Source: Marivita sp041725935
GTDB taxonomy: Bacteria > Pseudomonadota > Alphaproteobacteria > Rhodobacterales > Rhodobacteraceae
Reading direction: 5' to 3'
NCBI GenBank assembly: GCA_041725935.1
Contig: JBGRQD010000001.1
Location: 1 to 64,000 of the forward strand
Length of the DNA stretch: 64,000 nt
The notes under the pieces are model-generated. The model had not been told where the DNA came from. It did no database searches and worked only from the letters and a program-made list of their open reading frames with translations. The translations under genes and the position numbers were made by a program. Every line of letters starts with the position of its first letter. Position 1 is the stretch's first letter. Below, piece after piece: positions 26,141-34,733 of the stretch.

Positions 26141-26960
26141 GGGGCATCTCTCCGTTGGGGTTGGGTGTGGTCTGCGGCGTGGAGCGGGGGAACAGCCAGC
26201 TTTCGGCATCGCGTGCAATCGCTGCCGCCGCCTTGCGGAGCCTTGGGCCAAGGCTGCGCAAGGTCTCCAGATCGGTGCGACGGGTGGTGCCGGTGATCGA
26301 CAGGGCGCCCAGCGGTCGGGACTGCGTATTCAGGATCGGCACGGCGACACAGACAATGCCGGTCTCGTGTTCCTCGCGGTCGAAACTCAGTCCTTCGGCG
26401 CGGATCTCGGCGAGTTCACTCAACAGGCTGTCAGGTGAGACATGCGTCGCGGCAGTAAACCGGTGCCAGCTTTGCTGGGCGAGGGCGGTCCTCAATTCGC
26501 TGTCGGGCAGAAAGGCCAGCATCGCCTTGCCGACACCCGTGCAATAGGCCGGACCGACCTTGCCGGCTTGGCTGAACATCTCGACTGGGTCGCGGGCATT
26601 GCGCTTGTCGACATAGAGCACCTGCGCATGATCCAGCTGCGCAAGGTGGATGGTCTCCCCGGTCTCAGCGCTCAGCGCGTCGATATGGTTCCGCGCCACC
26701 GGTGCCAGCGAAGACTGCGCCCAGGCCGCATGTGCCAGCCGCACCAGCCGCAGGCCCGGCGCATAGGTCTGCCGGTCGGCATCATATTGCAACATGCCTT
26801 GATTGGTGAGGGTCTGAACGAAGCGGTAGAGCGTGGCCTTGGGCATGTCAGACCCGGCCAGTACCTCGCCAAACCGCACGGGCCGCCCGTAAGAGGCGAT
26901 CCGGTCCAGCACGGCAAGCGCCTTGCCCACGGTTCCGTCGTTTCGTTCGACCGCACCCAT
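26121..26960 (-). CDS. IclR-family transcriptional regulator of the galactoside operon
   Basis: A 279-residue regulator with an N-terminal winged helix (VGKALAVLDRIASYGRPVRFGEVLAGSDMPKATLYRFVQTL) and a C-terminal IclR effector domain (HLAQLDHAQVLYVDKRN, then YCTGVGKAMLAFLPDSEL). A GGGAGGA site supports the start at 26960. It is divergent from the binding-protein gene. The 151-base gap holds a perfect palindrome that is a good candidate operator for it. IclR proteins often respond to the substrate or an intermediate of the pathway they control; here a galactoside or galactonate is plausible. Confidence 0.9.
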   Translation of the reverse strand: MGAVERNDGTVGKALAVLDRIASYGRPVRFGEVLAGSDMPKATLYRFVQTLTNQGMLQYDADRQTYAPGLRLVRLAHAAWAQSSLAPVARNHIDALSAETGETIHLAQLDHAQVLYVDKRNARDPVEMFSQAGKVGPAYCTGVGKAMLAFLPDSELRTALAQQSWHRFTAATHVSPDSLLSELAEIRAEGLSFDREEHETGIVCVAVPILNTQSRPLGALSITGTTRRTDLETLRSLGPRLRKAAAAIARDAESWLFPRSTPQTTPNPNGEMPHVRSDA

Positions 26961-27006
26961 CGTCTCGATGTCCTCCCTTGACCGCCGGATCTCACCCGGA
27001 CGGCTG

Positions 27007-27037
27007 TTGACAAGCATAGGCGAGTCGCTGTTATGAT
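27007..27037 (+). promoter_or_regulatory. Candidate promoter of the galactoside operon
   Basis: TTGACA at 27007-27012 and TATGAT at 27032-27037 resemble sigma-70 -35 and -10 boxes. The 19-base spacing is longer than ideal. It lies 75 bases before the binding-protein start, with the candidate operator immediately downstream. Confidence 0.45.
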
Positions 27038-27054
27038 TTCAATATGCAAAACAA

Positions 27055-27073
27055 GGTTTCAAATAATGAAACC
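27055..27073. promoter_or_regulatory. Candidate IclR operator
   Basis: GGTTTCAAATAATGAAACC is a perfect inverted repeat with seven-base arms and a five-base centre, set just after the likely -10 box and before the SBP gene. Its place in the gap between the IclR gene and its divergent operon suggests repression by roadblock or promoter occlusion. Confidence 0.55.
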
Positions 27074-27111
27074 AACCTTGCACCAGAATTGGGAGCATAA
27101 GGGAGGATACC

Positions 27112-28374
27112 ATGCGTTCCACATTGAAAGCGTCGGCACTGGCGCTGACGGCGGCTCTTGCCGCCTCGACGGCATTTGCACAGGACAGTTCGCTCAGCGG
27201 CGATCTCAAGATTTTCCTCGACACATCGAACCCGGCTCCGCGCGCCACGATGGAGGCGATGATCGACCGCTTTGGCGCAATGCATCCCGAGCTGAACATC
27301 GAAACCACGGTGATCGACCGCGAGGCCTACAAGACGCAGATCCGCAACTTCCTGACCGCCGACGCGCCTGATGTTGCGACATGGTACGCGGCCAACCGGA
27401 TGCGCCCCTATGTCGAGGCGGGTCTGTTCGAGGACGTGTCCGACCTCTGGGCCGAACCTGCCATCGCCGACAATCTGGCCTCGACCAAGGGCGCGATGAC
27501 TATCGACGGCAAGCAATGGGGCGTGCCCTATACCTATTACCAGTGGGGCATCTACTACCGTAAAGATCTGTACGACCAGTACGGCCTGACCGAGCCGGCC
27601 ACCTTTGACGAGATGAAATCCAACTGCCAGACGCTTTTGGACAATGGCGTCAAGTGCTACACCATCGGAACCAAGTTCCTCTGGACCGCGGGTGGCTGGT
27701 TCGATTACCTGAACATCCGGACGCATGGCTATGATTTCCACATGGAAATGGCCGCAGGCGAGGTGCCGTGGACAGATGACCGCGTGCGCCAGACCTTCGC
27801 CAACTGGCGCGAGCTGATCGACATGGGCGCCTATGTCGACAACCACCAGAATTATAGCTGGCAAGAGGCGTTGCCCTTCATGGTCAACGGCGATGCGGCC
27901 GCCTATCTCATGGGCAACTTCGCCGTGGCGCCGCTGCGCGAAGCAGGGCTGAGCGACGATCAGCTTGATTTCTACCAGTTCCCGGCGATCAACCCCGATG
28001 TCGCGCTGGCTGAAGACGCGCCGACCGACACGTTCCACATCCCGGCCAATGCCAGCAACAAGGACGCGGCGCGCGAATTCCTGCGCTTTGTTGTGTCGGC
28101 CGAGGAGCAGACCATCATCAACAACGGCGAAAACCTTGGTCAGCTTCCGGTGAACGCGTCCGCGTCGATCGACGATGACAAATTCCTCGAGCAGGGCTTC
28201 GCGATGCTGTCCTCAAACAGCCCGGGTGGCGTGGCGCAGTTCTTCGACCGCGACTTCCCGGCTGAAATGGCGGCTGAGGCGATGCAGGGCTTCCAGGAGT
28301 TCATGGTTCTCCCAGATAACCTCGACGACATCCTTGCCCGCCTCGAACAGGTTCGCGAGCGGGTGTACAACTAA
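27112..28374 (+). CDS. Sugar ABC transporter substrate-binding protein (family 1)
   Basis: A 420-residue periplasmic protein with a signal peptide (about 1-23, ending AFA) and the family 1 sugar-binding pattern: DVATWYAANRMRPYVEAGLFEDVSDLW, then KQWGVPYTYYQWGIYYRKDLYD. A GGGAGG site precedes the start. It heads an operon with two permeases and galactoside-degrading enzymes, so the ligand is probably an alpha- or beta-galactoside such as melibiose, raffinose-type sugars or galactosylglycerol. The ligand cannot be read from sequence. Confidence 0.9.
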   Translation: MRSTLKASALALTAALAASTAFAQDSSLSGDLKIFLDTSNPAPRATMEAMIDRFGAMHPELNIETTVIDREAYKTQIRNFLTADAPDVATWYAANRMRPYVEAGLFEDVSDLWAEPAIADNLASTKGAMTIDGKQWGVPYTYYQWGIYYRKDLYDQYGLTEPATFDEMKSNCQTLLDNGVKCYTIGTKFLWTAGGWFDYLNIRTHGYDFHMEMAAGEVPWTDDRVRQTFANWRELIDMGAYVDNHQNYSWQEALPFMVNGDAAAYLMGNFAVAPLREAGLSDDQLDFYQFPAINPDVALAEDAPTDTFHIPANASNKDAAREFLRFVVSAEEQTIINNGENLGQLPVNASASIDDDKFLEQGFAMLSSNSPGGVAQFFDRDFPAEMAAEAMQGFQEFMVLPDNLDDILARLEQVRERVYN

Positions 28375-28382
28375 GCGACCGT

Positions 28383-28435
28383 GCCGGGCAGAAGCCCAGC
28401 CTACGACAACCGGGTAGGCCGGGCGTCTGCCCGGC
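28383..28435. repeat. Large hairpin between binding-protein and permease genes
   Basis: GCCGGGCAGA (28383-28392) and TCTGCCCGGC (28426-28435) are perfect complementary arms, with inner pairing of AGCCTAC and GTAGGC. No T-run follows. Such structures after a binding-protein gene usually stabilise its mRNA and keep permease levels lower. Confidence 0.6.
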
Positions 28436-28483
28436 TCATCCGCAAACCGGCTTTCGCGTGGCCCGTGTGGAGGAGACCCGACC

Positions 28484-29410
28484 ATGACCGTCACTGCCTT
28501 GCCCGACACAAAGCCGCCGAAACGCGGCTGGTACAGGCGTAACGAAATCGCCGTCACGCCGTGGCTGTTCCTTGCGCCCGCGATCCTGTTCTTCGCGGTC
28601 TATGTCATCATCCCGATCTTCCAGAGCTTCTCGATCTCGCTCTACGATTGGGATGGGCTGGGGCAGGCCGAATATATCGGGCTGGGCAATTATGCTGAAT
28701 TGATGAACGACCGCGCCTTCGAGGTGTCGCTCTGGAACAACCTCAAATGGCTGGTTTGTTACCTGCTGGCGATCCCGGCGGGCCTGTTTATCGCGTTGTT
28801 CCTGAACCAGACGGTAACGGGCATCCGCATCTACAAGTCGCTGTTCTTCTTTCCCTTCGTTCTGAGCCAGGTCGTGGTCGGCCTTGTTTTTGCGTGGTTC
28901 TACCTGCCCAACGAAGGGCTGTTGTCCAACATGCTGGCGGTGGTCGGCCTTGGCCCTGTCAATGTGCTGGGTGATCCGACCTACGCGACCTACGGTATCA
29001 TCCTTGCAGGGCTGTGGCCGCAGACGGCGTATTGCATGATCCTTTATCTGACCGGCCTGAACGCCGTGGACCCCGAACAGGTCGAGGCCGCACGCCTTGA
29101 TGGTGCAAAGGGCTGGAAGATGCTTTGGTATGTGATCGTTCCCCAGCTCAAGCCCGCCACCTTCATCGCTTTTGTCGTGACGATCATCGGCGCGTTGCGG
29201 TCCTTTGACCTTATCTCGATCATGACCAATGGTGGCCCGTTCGGGCAAACCCGCGTGCTGTCCTTCTACATGTTCGAAAAGGCGCTTTCGGAATACGGGT
29301 TCCGCATGGGATACGGCGCCGCCATCGCTGTAGTGCTTTTCCTCATCATGCTGATCTTTATCGCCTATTTCCTTTGGTCGATGTACCGCGAAGAGAAGGG
29401 GGGGCACTAG
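28484..29410 (+). CDS. Sugar ABC transporter permease (MalF/UgpA-like)
   Basis: A 308-residue inner-membrane protein with six hydrophobic segments (first TPWLFLAPAILFFAVYVIIPI). The EAA-type loop is VDPEQVEAARLDGAKGWKMLWYVIVPQLKP. It is separated from the binding-protein gene by a strong hairpin and ends two bases before the next permease gene. It forms the heterodimeric channel of the galactoside importer with that protein, driven by an ATPase such as the one at 25088. Confidence 0.9.
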   Translation: MTVTALPDTKPPKRGWYRRNEIAVTPWLFLAPAILFFAVYVIIPIFQSFSISLYDWDGLGQAEYIGLGNYAELMNDRAFEVSLWNNLKWLVCYLLAIPAGLFIALFLNQTVTGIRIYKSLFFFPFVLSQVVVGLVFAWFYLPNEGLLSNMLAVVGLGPVNVLGDPTYATYGIILAGLWPQTAYCMILYLTGLNAVDPEQVEAARLDGAKGWKMLWYVIVPQLKPATFIAFVVTIIGALRSFDLISIMTNGGPFGQTRVLSFYMFEKALSEYGFRMGYGAAIAVVLFLIMLIFIAYFLWSMYREEKGGH

Positions 29411-29411
29411 A

Positions 29412-30260
29412 ATGTTCCCACGTCCCATCCAGCAATCCAGCGCCTCGGCGCAAAGGCTCTACCAGACGATGCTGCCCATCGCGCTGATCCTGTGGCTTCT
29501 GCCGCTGATCGCGGTGGCGGTGTTTTCGATCAAACCCGCCACTGATTTCACCCAAGGCAATTACTGGGGCGTGCCGGGATCGTTCGAGCTGTTCAACAAT
29601 TACGGACAGGTCTTCTTCAACTCCGACATGCCGCGCTACATGCTCAATTCGGTGCTGATCACCGTGCCGACTGTCATTGGAGCGGTGGCGCTGTCGGCGA
29701 TGGCGGGGTTTGCGCTTGGTATCTACAATTTCCGCTCGAACATCTGGGTGTTCTTCATGTTTGTCGCGGGCAATTTCGTGCCTTTCCAGATCCTGATGGT
29801 GCCTGTGCGCGATCTGACGCTGGACCTTGGGCTGTACAATACCAAGACGGGCCTCGTTCTGTTTCACATCGCGTTCCAGACGGGGTTCTGCACGCTTTTC
29901 ATGCGCAATTTCATCCGTGCCTTGCCGTTTCCCCTGATCGAGGCGGCCCGGGTCGAGGGCGTCGCGGAATGGCGGATCTTCTGGTACGTGGTACTACCCC
30001 TCATGAAGCCCGCGCTGGCCGCCTTGGCTGTGCTGATCTTCACCTTCATCTGGAATGATTATTTCTGGGCAATCGTCCTGACCCAAGGGCCGGACGCACA
30101 GCCCGTCACCGCAGGCATCACCAGCTTCAACGCACAATATCGCGCCGCCTATCATCTGATGAGCGCGGGCAGCATCGTCGCGGCCCTGCCGCCGGTGCTG
30201 ATGTTCTTCCTCATGCAGAAACACTTTATCGCGGGCCTCACATTGGGCGCGGTGAAATAA
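29412..30260 (+). CDS. Sugar ABC transporter permease (MalG/UgpE-like)
   Basis: A 282-residue permease with six hydrophobic segments and the EAA loop FPLIEAARVEGVAEWRIFWYVVLPLMKP. The C-terminal LMFFLMQKHFIAGLTLGAVK is the usual end of MalG-type subunits. It sits one base after the stop of the MalF-like gene and 12 bases before the GH4 gene, so it is part of a tight operon for uptake and hydrolysis of galactosides. Confidence 0.9.
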   Translation: MFPRPIQQSSASAQRLYQTMLPIALILWLLPLIAVAVFSIKPATDFTQGNYWGVPGSFELFNNYGQVFFNSDMPRYMLNSVLITVPTVIGAVALSAMAGFALGIYNFRSNIWVFFMFVAGNFVPFQILMVPVRDLTLDLGLYNTKTGLVLFHIAFQTGFCTLFMRNFIRALPFPLIEAARVEGVAEWRIFWYVVLPLMKPALAALAVLIFTFIWNDYFWAIVLTQGPDAQPVTAGITSFNAQYRAAYHLMSAGSIVAALPPVLMFFLMQKHFIAGLTLGAVK

Positions 30261-30272
30261 GGACCCAAGACC

Positions 30273-31613
30273 ATGACACGTATCGCCTTTATCGGCGCAG
30301 GCTCGACGATCTTCATGAAGAATATCGTGGGTGACGTCCTTCACTTTCCGGCGCTCGAAGGGGCCACCTTTGCGCTGATGGATATCAATGAACAACGGCT
30401 TGAGGAATCCGCACTGGTGGCGCGCAAGCTGATTGCGGCGTCCGGTCGGTCGGCGCAGGTGGAGACCACAACGGACCAACGCCGCGCGCTGGCGGGTGCG
30501 GATTTTGTCGTCACCGCGTTCCAGATCGGCGGCTACGAGCCCTCGACGGTGATCGACTTCGACATCCCCAGACACTACGGCTTGCGCCAGACCATCGGCG
30601 ATACGCTGGGCGTTGGCGGCATCATGCGCGGTCTGCGGACCGTGCCGCATCTGTGGCGCGTCGCCGCCGACATGGCCGAGCTCTGCCCGAACGCAACCCT
30701 GCTGCAATACGTCAACCCTATGGCGATCAACACCTGGGCGCTGGCGGAACGTTATCCGCAGGTGAAGCAGGTGGGGCTGTGCCATTCGGTGCAGAACACG
30801 GTTCAGGAACTGGCCCATGACTTGGACCTGCCACAGGAGGAGATCCGCTACCGCGTCGCGGGCGTAAACCACGTGGCGTTCTTTCTGGACCTGACGCACA
30901 AGGGCAGATCGCTTTATCCCGCGCTGCGCGACGGCTATCGCAATGGCAGCCTCCCGAAACCGCCGCTCCTGATGTCGCGCTGTGCCAATAAGGTCCGGTA
31001 CGAGGTGATGGAACATCTGGGCTATTTCTGTACCGAAAGCTCGGAACATCTTGCGGAATACGTGCCTTGGTTCATCAAAACGGGGCGCGATGACCTCATC
31101 GACACCTTCAGCGTGCCGCTGGACGAATACCCCAAGCGCTGCATCGAACAGATGGCGGACTGGGCAGATCAGGCCAAGGCGTATCGCACAGCGGATGAGA
31201 TCGACTTTGCCAAGAGCCACGAATTCGCCGCCGAGATCATGAACGCCATGGTCACCAACCAGCCCTACACGATCTACGGCAACCTGCCGAACCGGGGACA
31301 GGCACCGCAACTGCCCAAGGGCGCTGCGGTCGAGGTGCCGTGCATGGTCGATGCAGGCGGCGTGCATCCCACTGTTGTGGATGACATCCCGCCGCAGCTT
31401 GTCGCGCTCATGCGCACGCAGATCAACGTGCAGGAGCTTGTCGTGCGCGCGCTGGTTGATGAAGACATCGAACACGTCTACCACGCCGCCATGATGGACC
31501 CGCACACCGCCGCCGAGTTGGACCTGCGCCAGATCCGCAGCCTTGTCACCGATCTGCTGGCCGCGCATGGCGACATGCTGCCCGATTTTGCTCGACTGAA
31601 GAAAGCCGCCTGA
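30273..31613 (+). CDS. melA: Glycoside hydrolase family 4 (alpha-galactosidase, MelA-like)
   Basis: A 446-residue cytoplasmic NAD+- and Mn2+-dependent glycosidase. The Rossmann start is RIAFIGAGSTIF. The metal ligands are expected at Cys170-His171 (LCHSVQN) and Asn199-His200 (GVNHVAFF), both present. GH4 works by an oxidation-elimination mechanism. The alpha-galactosidase call rests on the CHS form of the metal motif and on the galactose-degrading neighbours; alpha-glucosidase or galacturonidase activity is possible within GH4. The next gene starts directly after the stop codon. Confidence 0.87.
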   Translation: MTRIAFIGAGSTIFMKNIVGDVLHFPALEGATFALMDINEQRLEESALVARKLIAASGRSAQVETTTDQRRALAGADFVVTAFQIGGYEPSTVIDFDIPRHYGLRQTIGDTLGVGGIMRGLRTVPHLWRVAADMAELCPNATLLQYVNPMAINTWALAERYPQVKQVGLCHSVQNTVQELAHDLDLPQEEIRYRVAGVNHVAFFLDLTHKGRSLYPALRDGYRNGSLPKPPLLMSRCANKVRYEVMEHLGYFCTESSEHLAEYVPWFIKTGRDDLIDTFSVPLDEYPKRCIEQMADWADQAKAYRTADEIDFAKSHEFAAEIMNAMVTNQPYTIYGNLPNRGQAPQLPKGAAVEVPCMVDAGGVHPTVVDDIPPQLVALMRTQINVQELVVRALVDEDIEHVYHAAMMDPHTAAELDLRQIRSLVTDLLAAHGDMLPDFARLKKAA

Positions 31614-32387
31614 ATGAGCTCTTATGCGACATTTCACGACCTGAAAGACGCCTCCGTCTTTATCACCGGCGGTGGCTCGGGCATTGGTGCGGCGCTCACC
31701 GACGGGTTCCTGGGGCAGGGCGCGCGGGTGGCTTTTGTGGGCCGGTCCAACGCCTCGGATTTCGTGGAAGAGATGGCCACGAAACACGGATCAAGGCCAC
31801 TTTTCATCCGATGCGACATCACTGACACTGTCGCCCTTCAATCGGCCATCGCGCAGGCCGCCAAGGCGCATGGTCCGATCACCGTGCTTGTCAACAATGC
31901 CGCCAACGACAAACGCCATGCCGCCCTCGATGTGGATCCGGCGTTCTGGGACTGGTCGCTTTCGATCAACCTCGATGCCTATTTCTTTGCCTGTCAGGCC
32001 GTGATCCCCGGCATGCAGGCCGCTGGCGGCGGTGCCATCGTCAACTTCAGCTCCATCAGCTACATGATGGGGAACGCAGGATATATCGCCTATACGACCG
32101 CCAATGCAGGGATCACGGGCATGACCCGCAGCCTTGCGCGCGAATTCGGCCCGGACAAGATCCGCGCCAATGCGCTGGCTCCCGGTTGGGTGCTGACCCC
32201 CAAGCAGAAAGACCTGTGGGCAGACCCGGTGTCGCTTGCGGCGCATCTCGACAAGCAATGTCTCAAGGAACACCTGGTCGAACAGGATGTGGTCGATGCC
32301 GCTCTGTTTCTGGCTTCGAACACGAGCCGCATGATGACCGGTCAGACGCTGGCCGTGGATGGCGGTGTGGTCACGGTGGCGGCATGA
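31614..32387 (+). CDS. Short-chain dehydrogenase, probable D-galactose 1-dehydrogenase
   Basis: A 257-residue SDR with the nucleotide motif TGGGSGIG (18-25), NNAA (94-97), Asn119 and catalytic Ser147 and Tyr160. The Lys normally four residues after the Tyr is Asn164 (text YTTANAG; codon AAT). The neighbours (lactonase, KDGal kinase, KDPGal aldolase) point to oxidation of galactose to galactonolactone, the first step of the De Ley-Doudoroff pathway. With the missing Lys either the enzyme uses a variant site or activity is lowered. The start follows the GH4 stop without a gap and the stop overlaps the kinase start. Confidence 0.82.
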   Translation: MSSYATFHDLKDASVFITGGGSGIGAALTDGFLGQGARVAFVGRSNASDFVEEMATKHGSRPLFIRCDITDTVALQSAIAQAAKAHGPITVLVNNAANDKRHAALDVDPAFWDWSLSINLDAYFFACQAVIPGMQAAGGGAIVNFSSISYMMGNAGYIAYTTANAGITGMTRSLAREFGPDKIRANALAPGWVLTPKQKDLWADPVSLAAHLDKQCLKEHLVEQDVVDAALFLASNTSRMMTGQTLAVDGGVVTVAA

Positions 32388-33286
32388 CGGATTGGCTGGC
32401 GGTCGACTGGGGCACGTCCCATTTGCGCGTCTGGGCGATGGCGCAGAACGGCACAGTGCAGACCCGCAGGGCGAATGATGCCGGGATGGGCAGTCTGACG
32501 CGCGATGGGTTCGAGCCTGCTTTGCTCGATCTTGCCGGGGACCTGCTCGGCACAGGCAAAACCCCGGTGATCGTCTGCGGCATGGCCGGATCGCGGCAGG
32601 GCTGGGCCGAGGCCAAATACGTGGCCACCCCCTGTGCGCCTCCGGGGATCGACCGCGCGACCCATGTGCCGACATGCGACCCGCGCCTGTCGGTCCACAT
32701 CCTGCCCGGCGTCAAGCAGACCAGCCCGGCGGACGTGATGCGCGGCGAGGAAACCCAGATCGCGGGTTTCCTGTCGCTCAACCCCAAGTTTGACGGCGTG
32801 ATCTGCCTGCCGGGCACCCACACCAAATGGGTCCATATCAGCGCGGGCGAGATCGTCAGCTTCCGCACCTTCATGACCGGAGAACTGTTCGCGCTGCTGT
32901 CCCAACAGTCGGTCCTGCGCCACACCGTGGCCGGAGACGGTTGGGATGCAGAAGCGTTTACCGATGCCGTGTCGACCGGCATGTCCAACCCCGCGGAACT
33001 GGCAGCGCGGCTTTTTTCCATACGCGCCGAAGGCTTGCTGAACGATCTTCACGCAGATCAAGCCCGCGCGCGGCTCTCCGGCCTGCTGATCGGCGCGGAA
33101 CTGACCGCCGCGCGGCCATATTGGCTGGGCCAGCATGTCGCGCTGATCGGTGACGACAAACTCTGCAAGGCCTATTCCGACGCGCTTGGCGCCCAGGGCC
33201 TGCCGGTCGAACGCACAGACGCCGAACGCATGACGCTCGAAGGGCTCAAAGCCGCCTATGCCACCCTCAGGGAGACCACCCAATGA
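32384..33286 (+). CDS. dgoK: 2-dehydro-3-deoxygalactonokinase
   Basis: A 300-residue sugar-acid kinase. It opens with the DgoK phosphate-binding pattern VDWGTSHLRVWAM and has GMAGSRQGWAEA and VCLPGTHTKW-type text (GVICLPGTHTKWVHI), as in the family. It phosphorylates 2-keto-3-deoxygalactonate to the 6-phosphate. The start overlaps the SDR stop in ATGA and the stop overlaps the aldolase start by four bases, so four genes are translationally linked. Confidence 0.93.
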   Translation: MTDWLAVDWGTSHLRVWAMAQNGTVQTRRANDAGMGSLTRDGFEPALLDLAGDLLGTGKTPVIVCGMAGSRQGWAEAKYVATPCAPPGIDRATHVPTCDPRLSVHILPGVKQTSPADVMRGEETQIAGFLSLNPKFDGVICLPGTHTKWVHISAGEIVSFRTFMTGELFALLSQQSVLRHTVAGDGWDAEAFTDAVSTGMSNPAELAARLFSIRAEGLLNDLHADQARARLSGLLIGAELTAARPYWLGQHVALIGDDKLCKAYSDALGAQGLPVERTDAERMTLEGLKAAYATLRETTQ

Positions 33287-33888
33287 CCCGCAAGATCATC
33301 GCCATCCTGCGCGGGGTCACACCCTTTGAGGCCGTGCCGATCACCGAAGCCCTGATCGACGCGGGCATCACCTCCATCGAAGTGCCGCTGAATTCTCCCG
33401 ATCCCTTCACGTCAATCAAGGCGATGGTTGATGCGTTTGGCGAAACCGCTCTGATTGGCGCAGGAACCGTCCTGACCCCGGATGACGTGCAGCGTCTGCA
33501 CCAGATCGGCGCAGGCATGGTGGTGTCGCCCGACTGCAACCCGCGCGTGATCGTGGCGACCAAGCAACTGGGACTGCAAAGCTTTCCCGGCGTGATGACG
33601 CCCACGGAATGCTTCACCGCGCTGCGCAACGGCGCGGACGGGCTCAAGCTCTTTCCCGGCTCCCTGATCGGTCCCGACGGCCTCAAGGCGATTAAGCCGG
33701 TGCTGCCCACAGGCACGCAGACCTATGCGGTAGGTGGGGCCAGTGCCGACAATTTCGCCGACTGGTTCGCGGCGGGTGTGGACGGGTTCGGCATCGGTTC
33801 CGCACTTTACAAGCCCGGCTTCACGATAGACGACATCAGAGCCCGCGCGACCGATATCGTTGCGGCCTATGATGAAGGAAAACCCTGA
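33283..33888 (+). CDS. dgoA: 2-dehydro-3-deoxy-6-phosphogalactonate aldolase
   Basis: A 201-residue class I KDPG/KDPGal aldolase. Schiff-base Lys122 lies in GLKLFPGSLIGP and the general-acid Glu33 in SIEVPLNSP, matching DgoA. It cleaves KDPGal into pyruvate and glyceraldehyde 3-phosphate. The stop codon overlaps the next start (TGATG), continuing the coupled operon. The similar KDPG aldolase (Eda) is excluded by the PLNSP text and by the dgoK neighbour. Confidence 0.93.
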   Translation: MTRKIIAILRGVTPFEAVPITEALIDAGITSIEVPLNSPDPFTSIKAMVDAFGETALIGAGTVLTPDDVQRLHQIGAGMVVSPDCNPRVIVATKQLGLQSFPGVMTPTECFTALRNGADGLKLFPGSLIGPDGLKAIKPVLPTGTQTYAVGGASADNFADWFAAGVDGFGIGSALYKPGFTIDDIRARATDIVAAYDEGKP

Positions 33889-34733
33889 TGGCCCAAGTCT
33901 TTAGCTCCACAATCTGCACCCTTGGCGAAGGCCCGCTCTGGCACCCCGAGGAACAGGTGCTCTACTGGTTCGACATCCTTGGAAAGCGTCTTTACCGCAG
34001 CGATGGCACCACCGAGCAAAGCTGGGATTTCGACGAACATGTCTCCGCCGCAGGCTGGATCGACAGCGGTGTTCTGCTCATTGCCAGCGAAACGTCGCTG
34101 TCCGAGTTCAACACGAGCACCGGCGAAAGCACCTTTCTGCATCCGCTGGAATCCGACAATTCTATCACACGTTCCAACGATGGCCGCGCCGACCCGTGGG
34201 GCGGGTTCTGGATCGGCACGATGGGCAAGAATGCCGAACCCGGCGCGGGCGCGATCTACCGCTACTACGAAGGCAGGCTGACACGGCTTTTCGACAAGAT
34301 CACTATTTCCAACGCGATCTGCTTTGCCCCCGATGGCCGCCACGCCTTCTACACCGACACGCGCAAACGCAAGATCCTGCGCGTCGCGCTGGACAAGGAC
34401 GGTTTTCCCGCTGCCAAGCCCGACCTGTTTGTCGATCTGAGCGCCGAGGGTCTCAATCCCGATGGGGCTGTGGTGGATGCGAGCGGCAATCTCTGGGTCG
34501 CACAATGGGGCGCGTCGCGCGTTGCCTGCTACAGCCCCGATGGCGCGTTCCTGCGCACAATCGATGTGCCCGCAAAGCAGACCAGTTGTCCGGCCTTTGG
34601 AGGCGCAGACATGTCAATGCTTTACATCACCTCCGCCGCAGACGGGATTGATCCTGCTGGAGAAAATGACGGCATGGTATTTGTTGCGCCCTCCGGCACC
34701 ACTGGACAAAAAGAGCACCGGGTGATCCTGTGA
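33888..34733 (+). CDS. SMP-30/gluconolactonase-family lactonase, probable galactonolactonase
   Basis: A 281-residue six-bladed beta-propeller lactonase. The metal-binding Glu is Glu14 in LGEGPLW. Other family motifs are SNDGRADPWGGFWIGTMG and the later TISNAICFAPDGRHAFYTDT, with NPDGAVVDASGNLWVAQWG carrying the Asp ligand. It should open the galactonolactone made by the SDR. Sugar specificity (galactono-, arabino- or gluconolactone) is inferred from the operon. It is linked by overlapping codons with the aldolase before it and the GH42 gene after it. Confidence 0.9.
   Translation: MAQVFSSTICTLGEGPLWHPEEQVLYWFDILGKRLYRSDGTTEQSWDFDEHVSAAGWIDSGVLLIASETSLSEFNTSTGESTFLHPLESDNSITRSNDGRADPWGGFWIGTMGKNAEPGAGAIYRYYEGRLTRLFDKITISNAICFAPDGRHAFYTDTRKRKILRVALDKDGFPAAKPDLFVDLSAEGLNPDGAVVDASGNLWVAQWGASRVACYSPDGAFLRTIDVPAKQTSCPAFGGADMSMLYITSAADGIDPAGENDGMVFVAPSGTTGQKEHRVIL

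Noticed and set aside
29994..31787. Long open frame of about 600 codons on the minus strand across the GH4 gene
   Set aside because: Shadow of permease, GH4 and SDR genes whose plus-strand products have clear family motifs; the minus translation is His/Arg-rich without domains.
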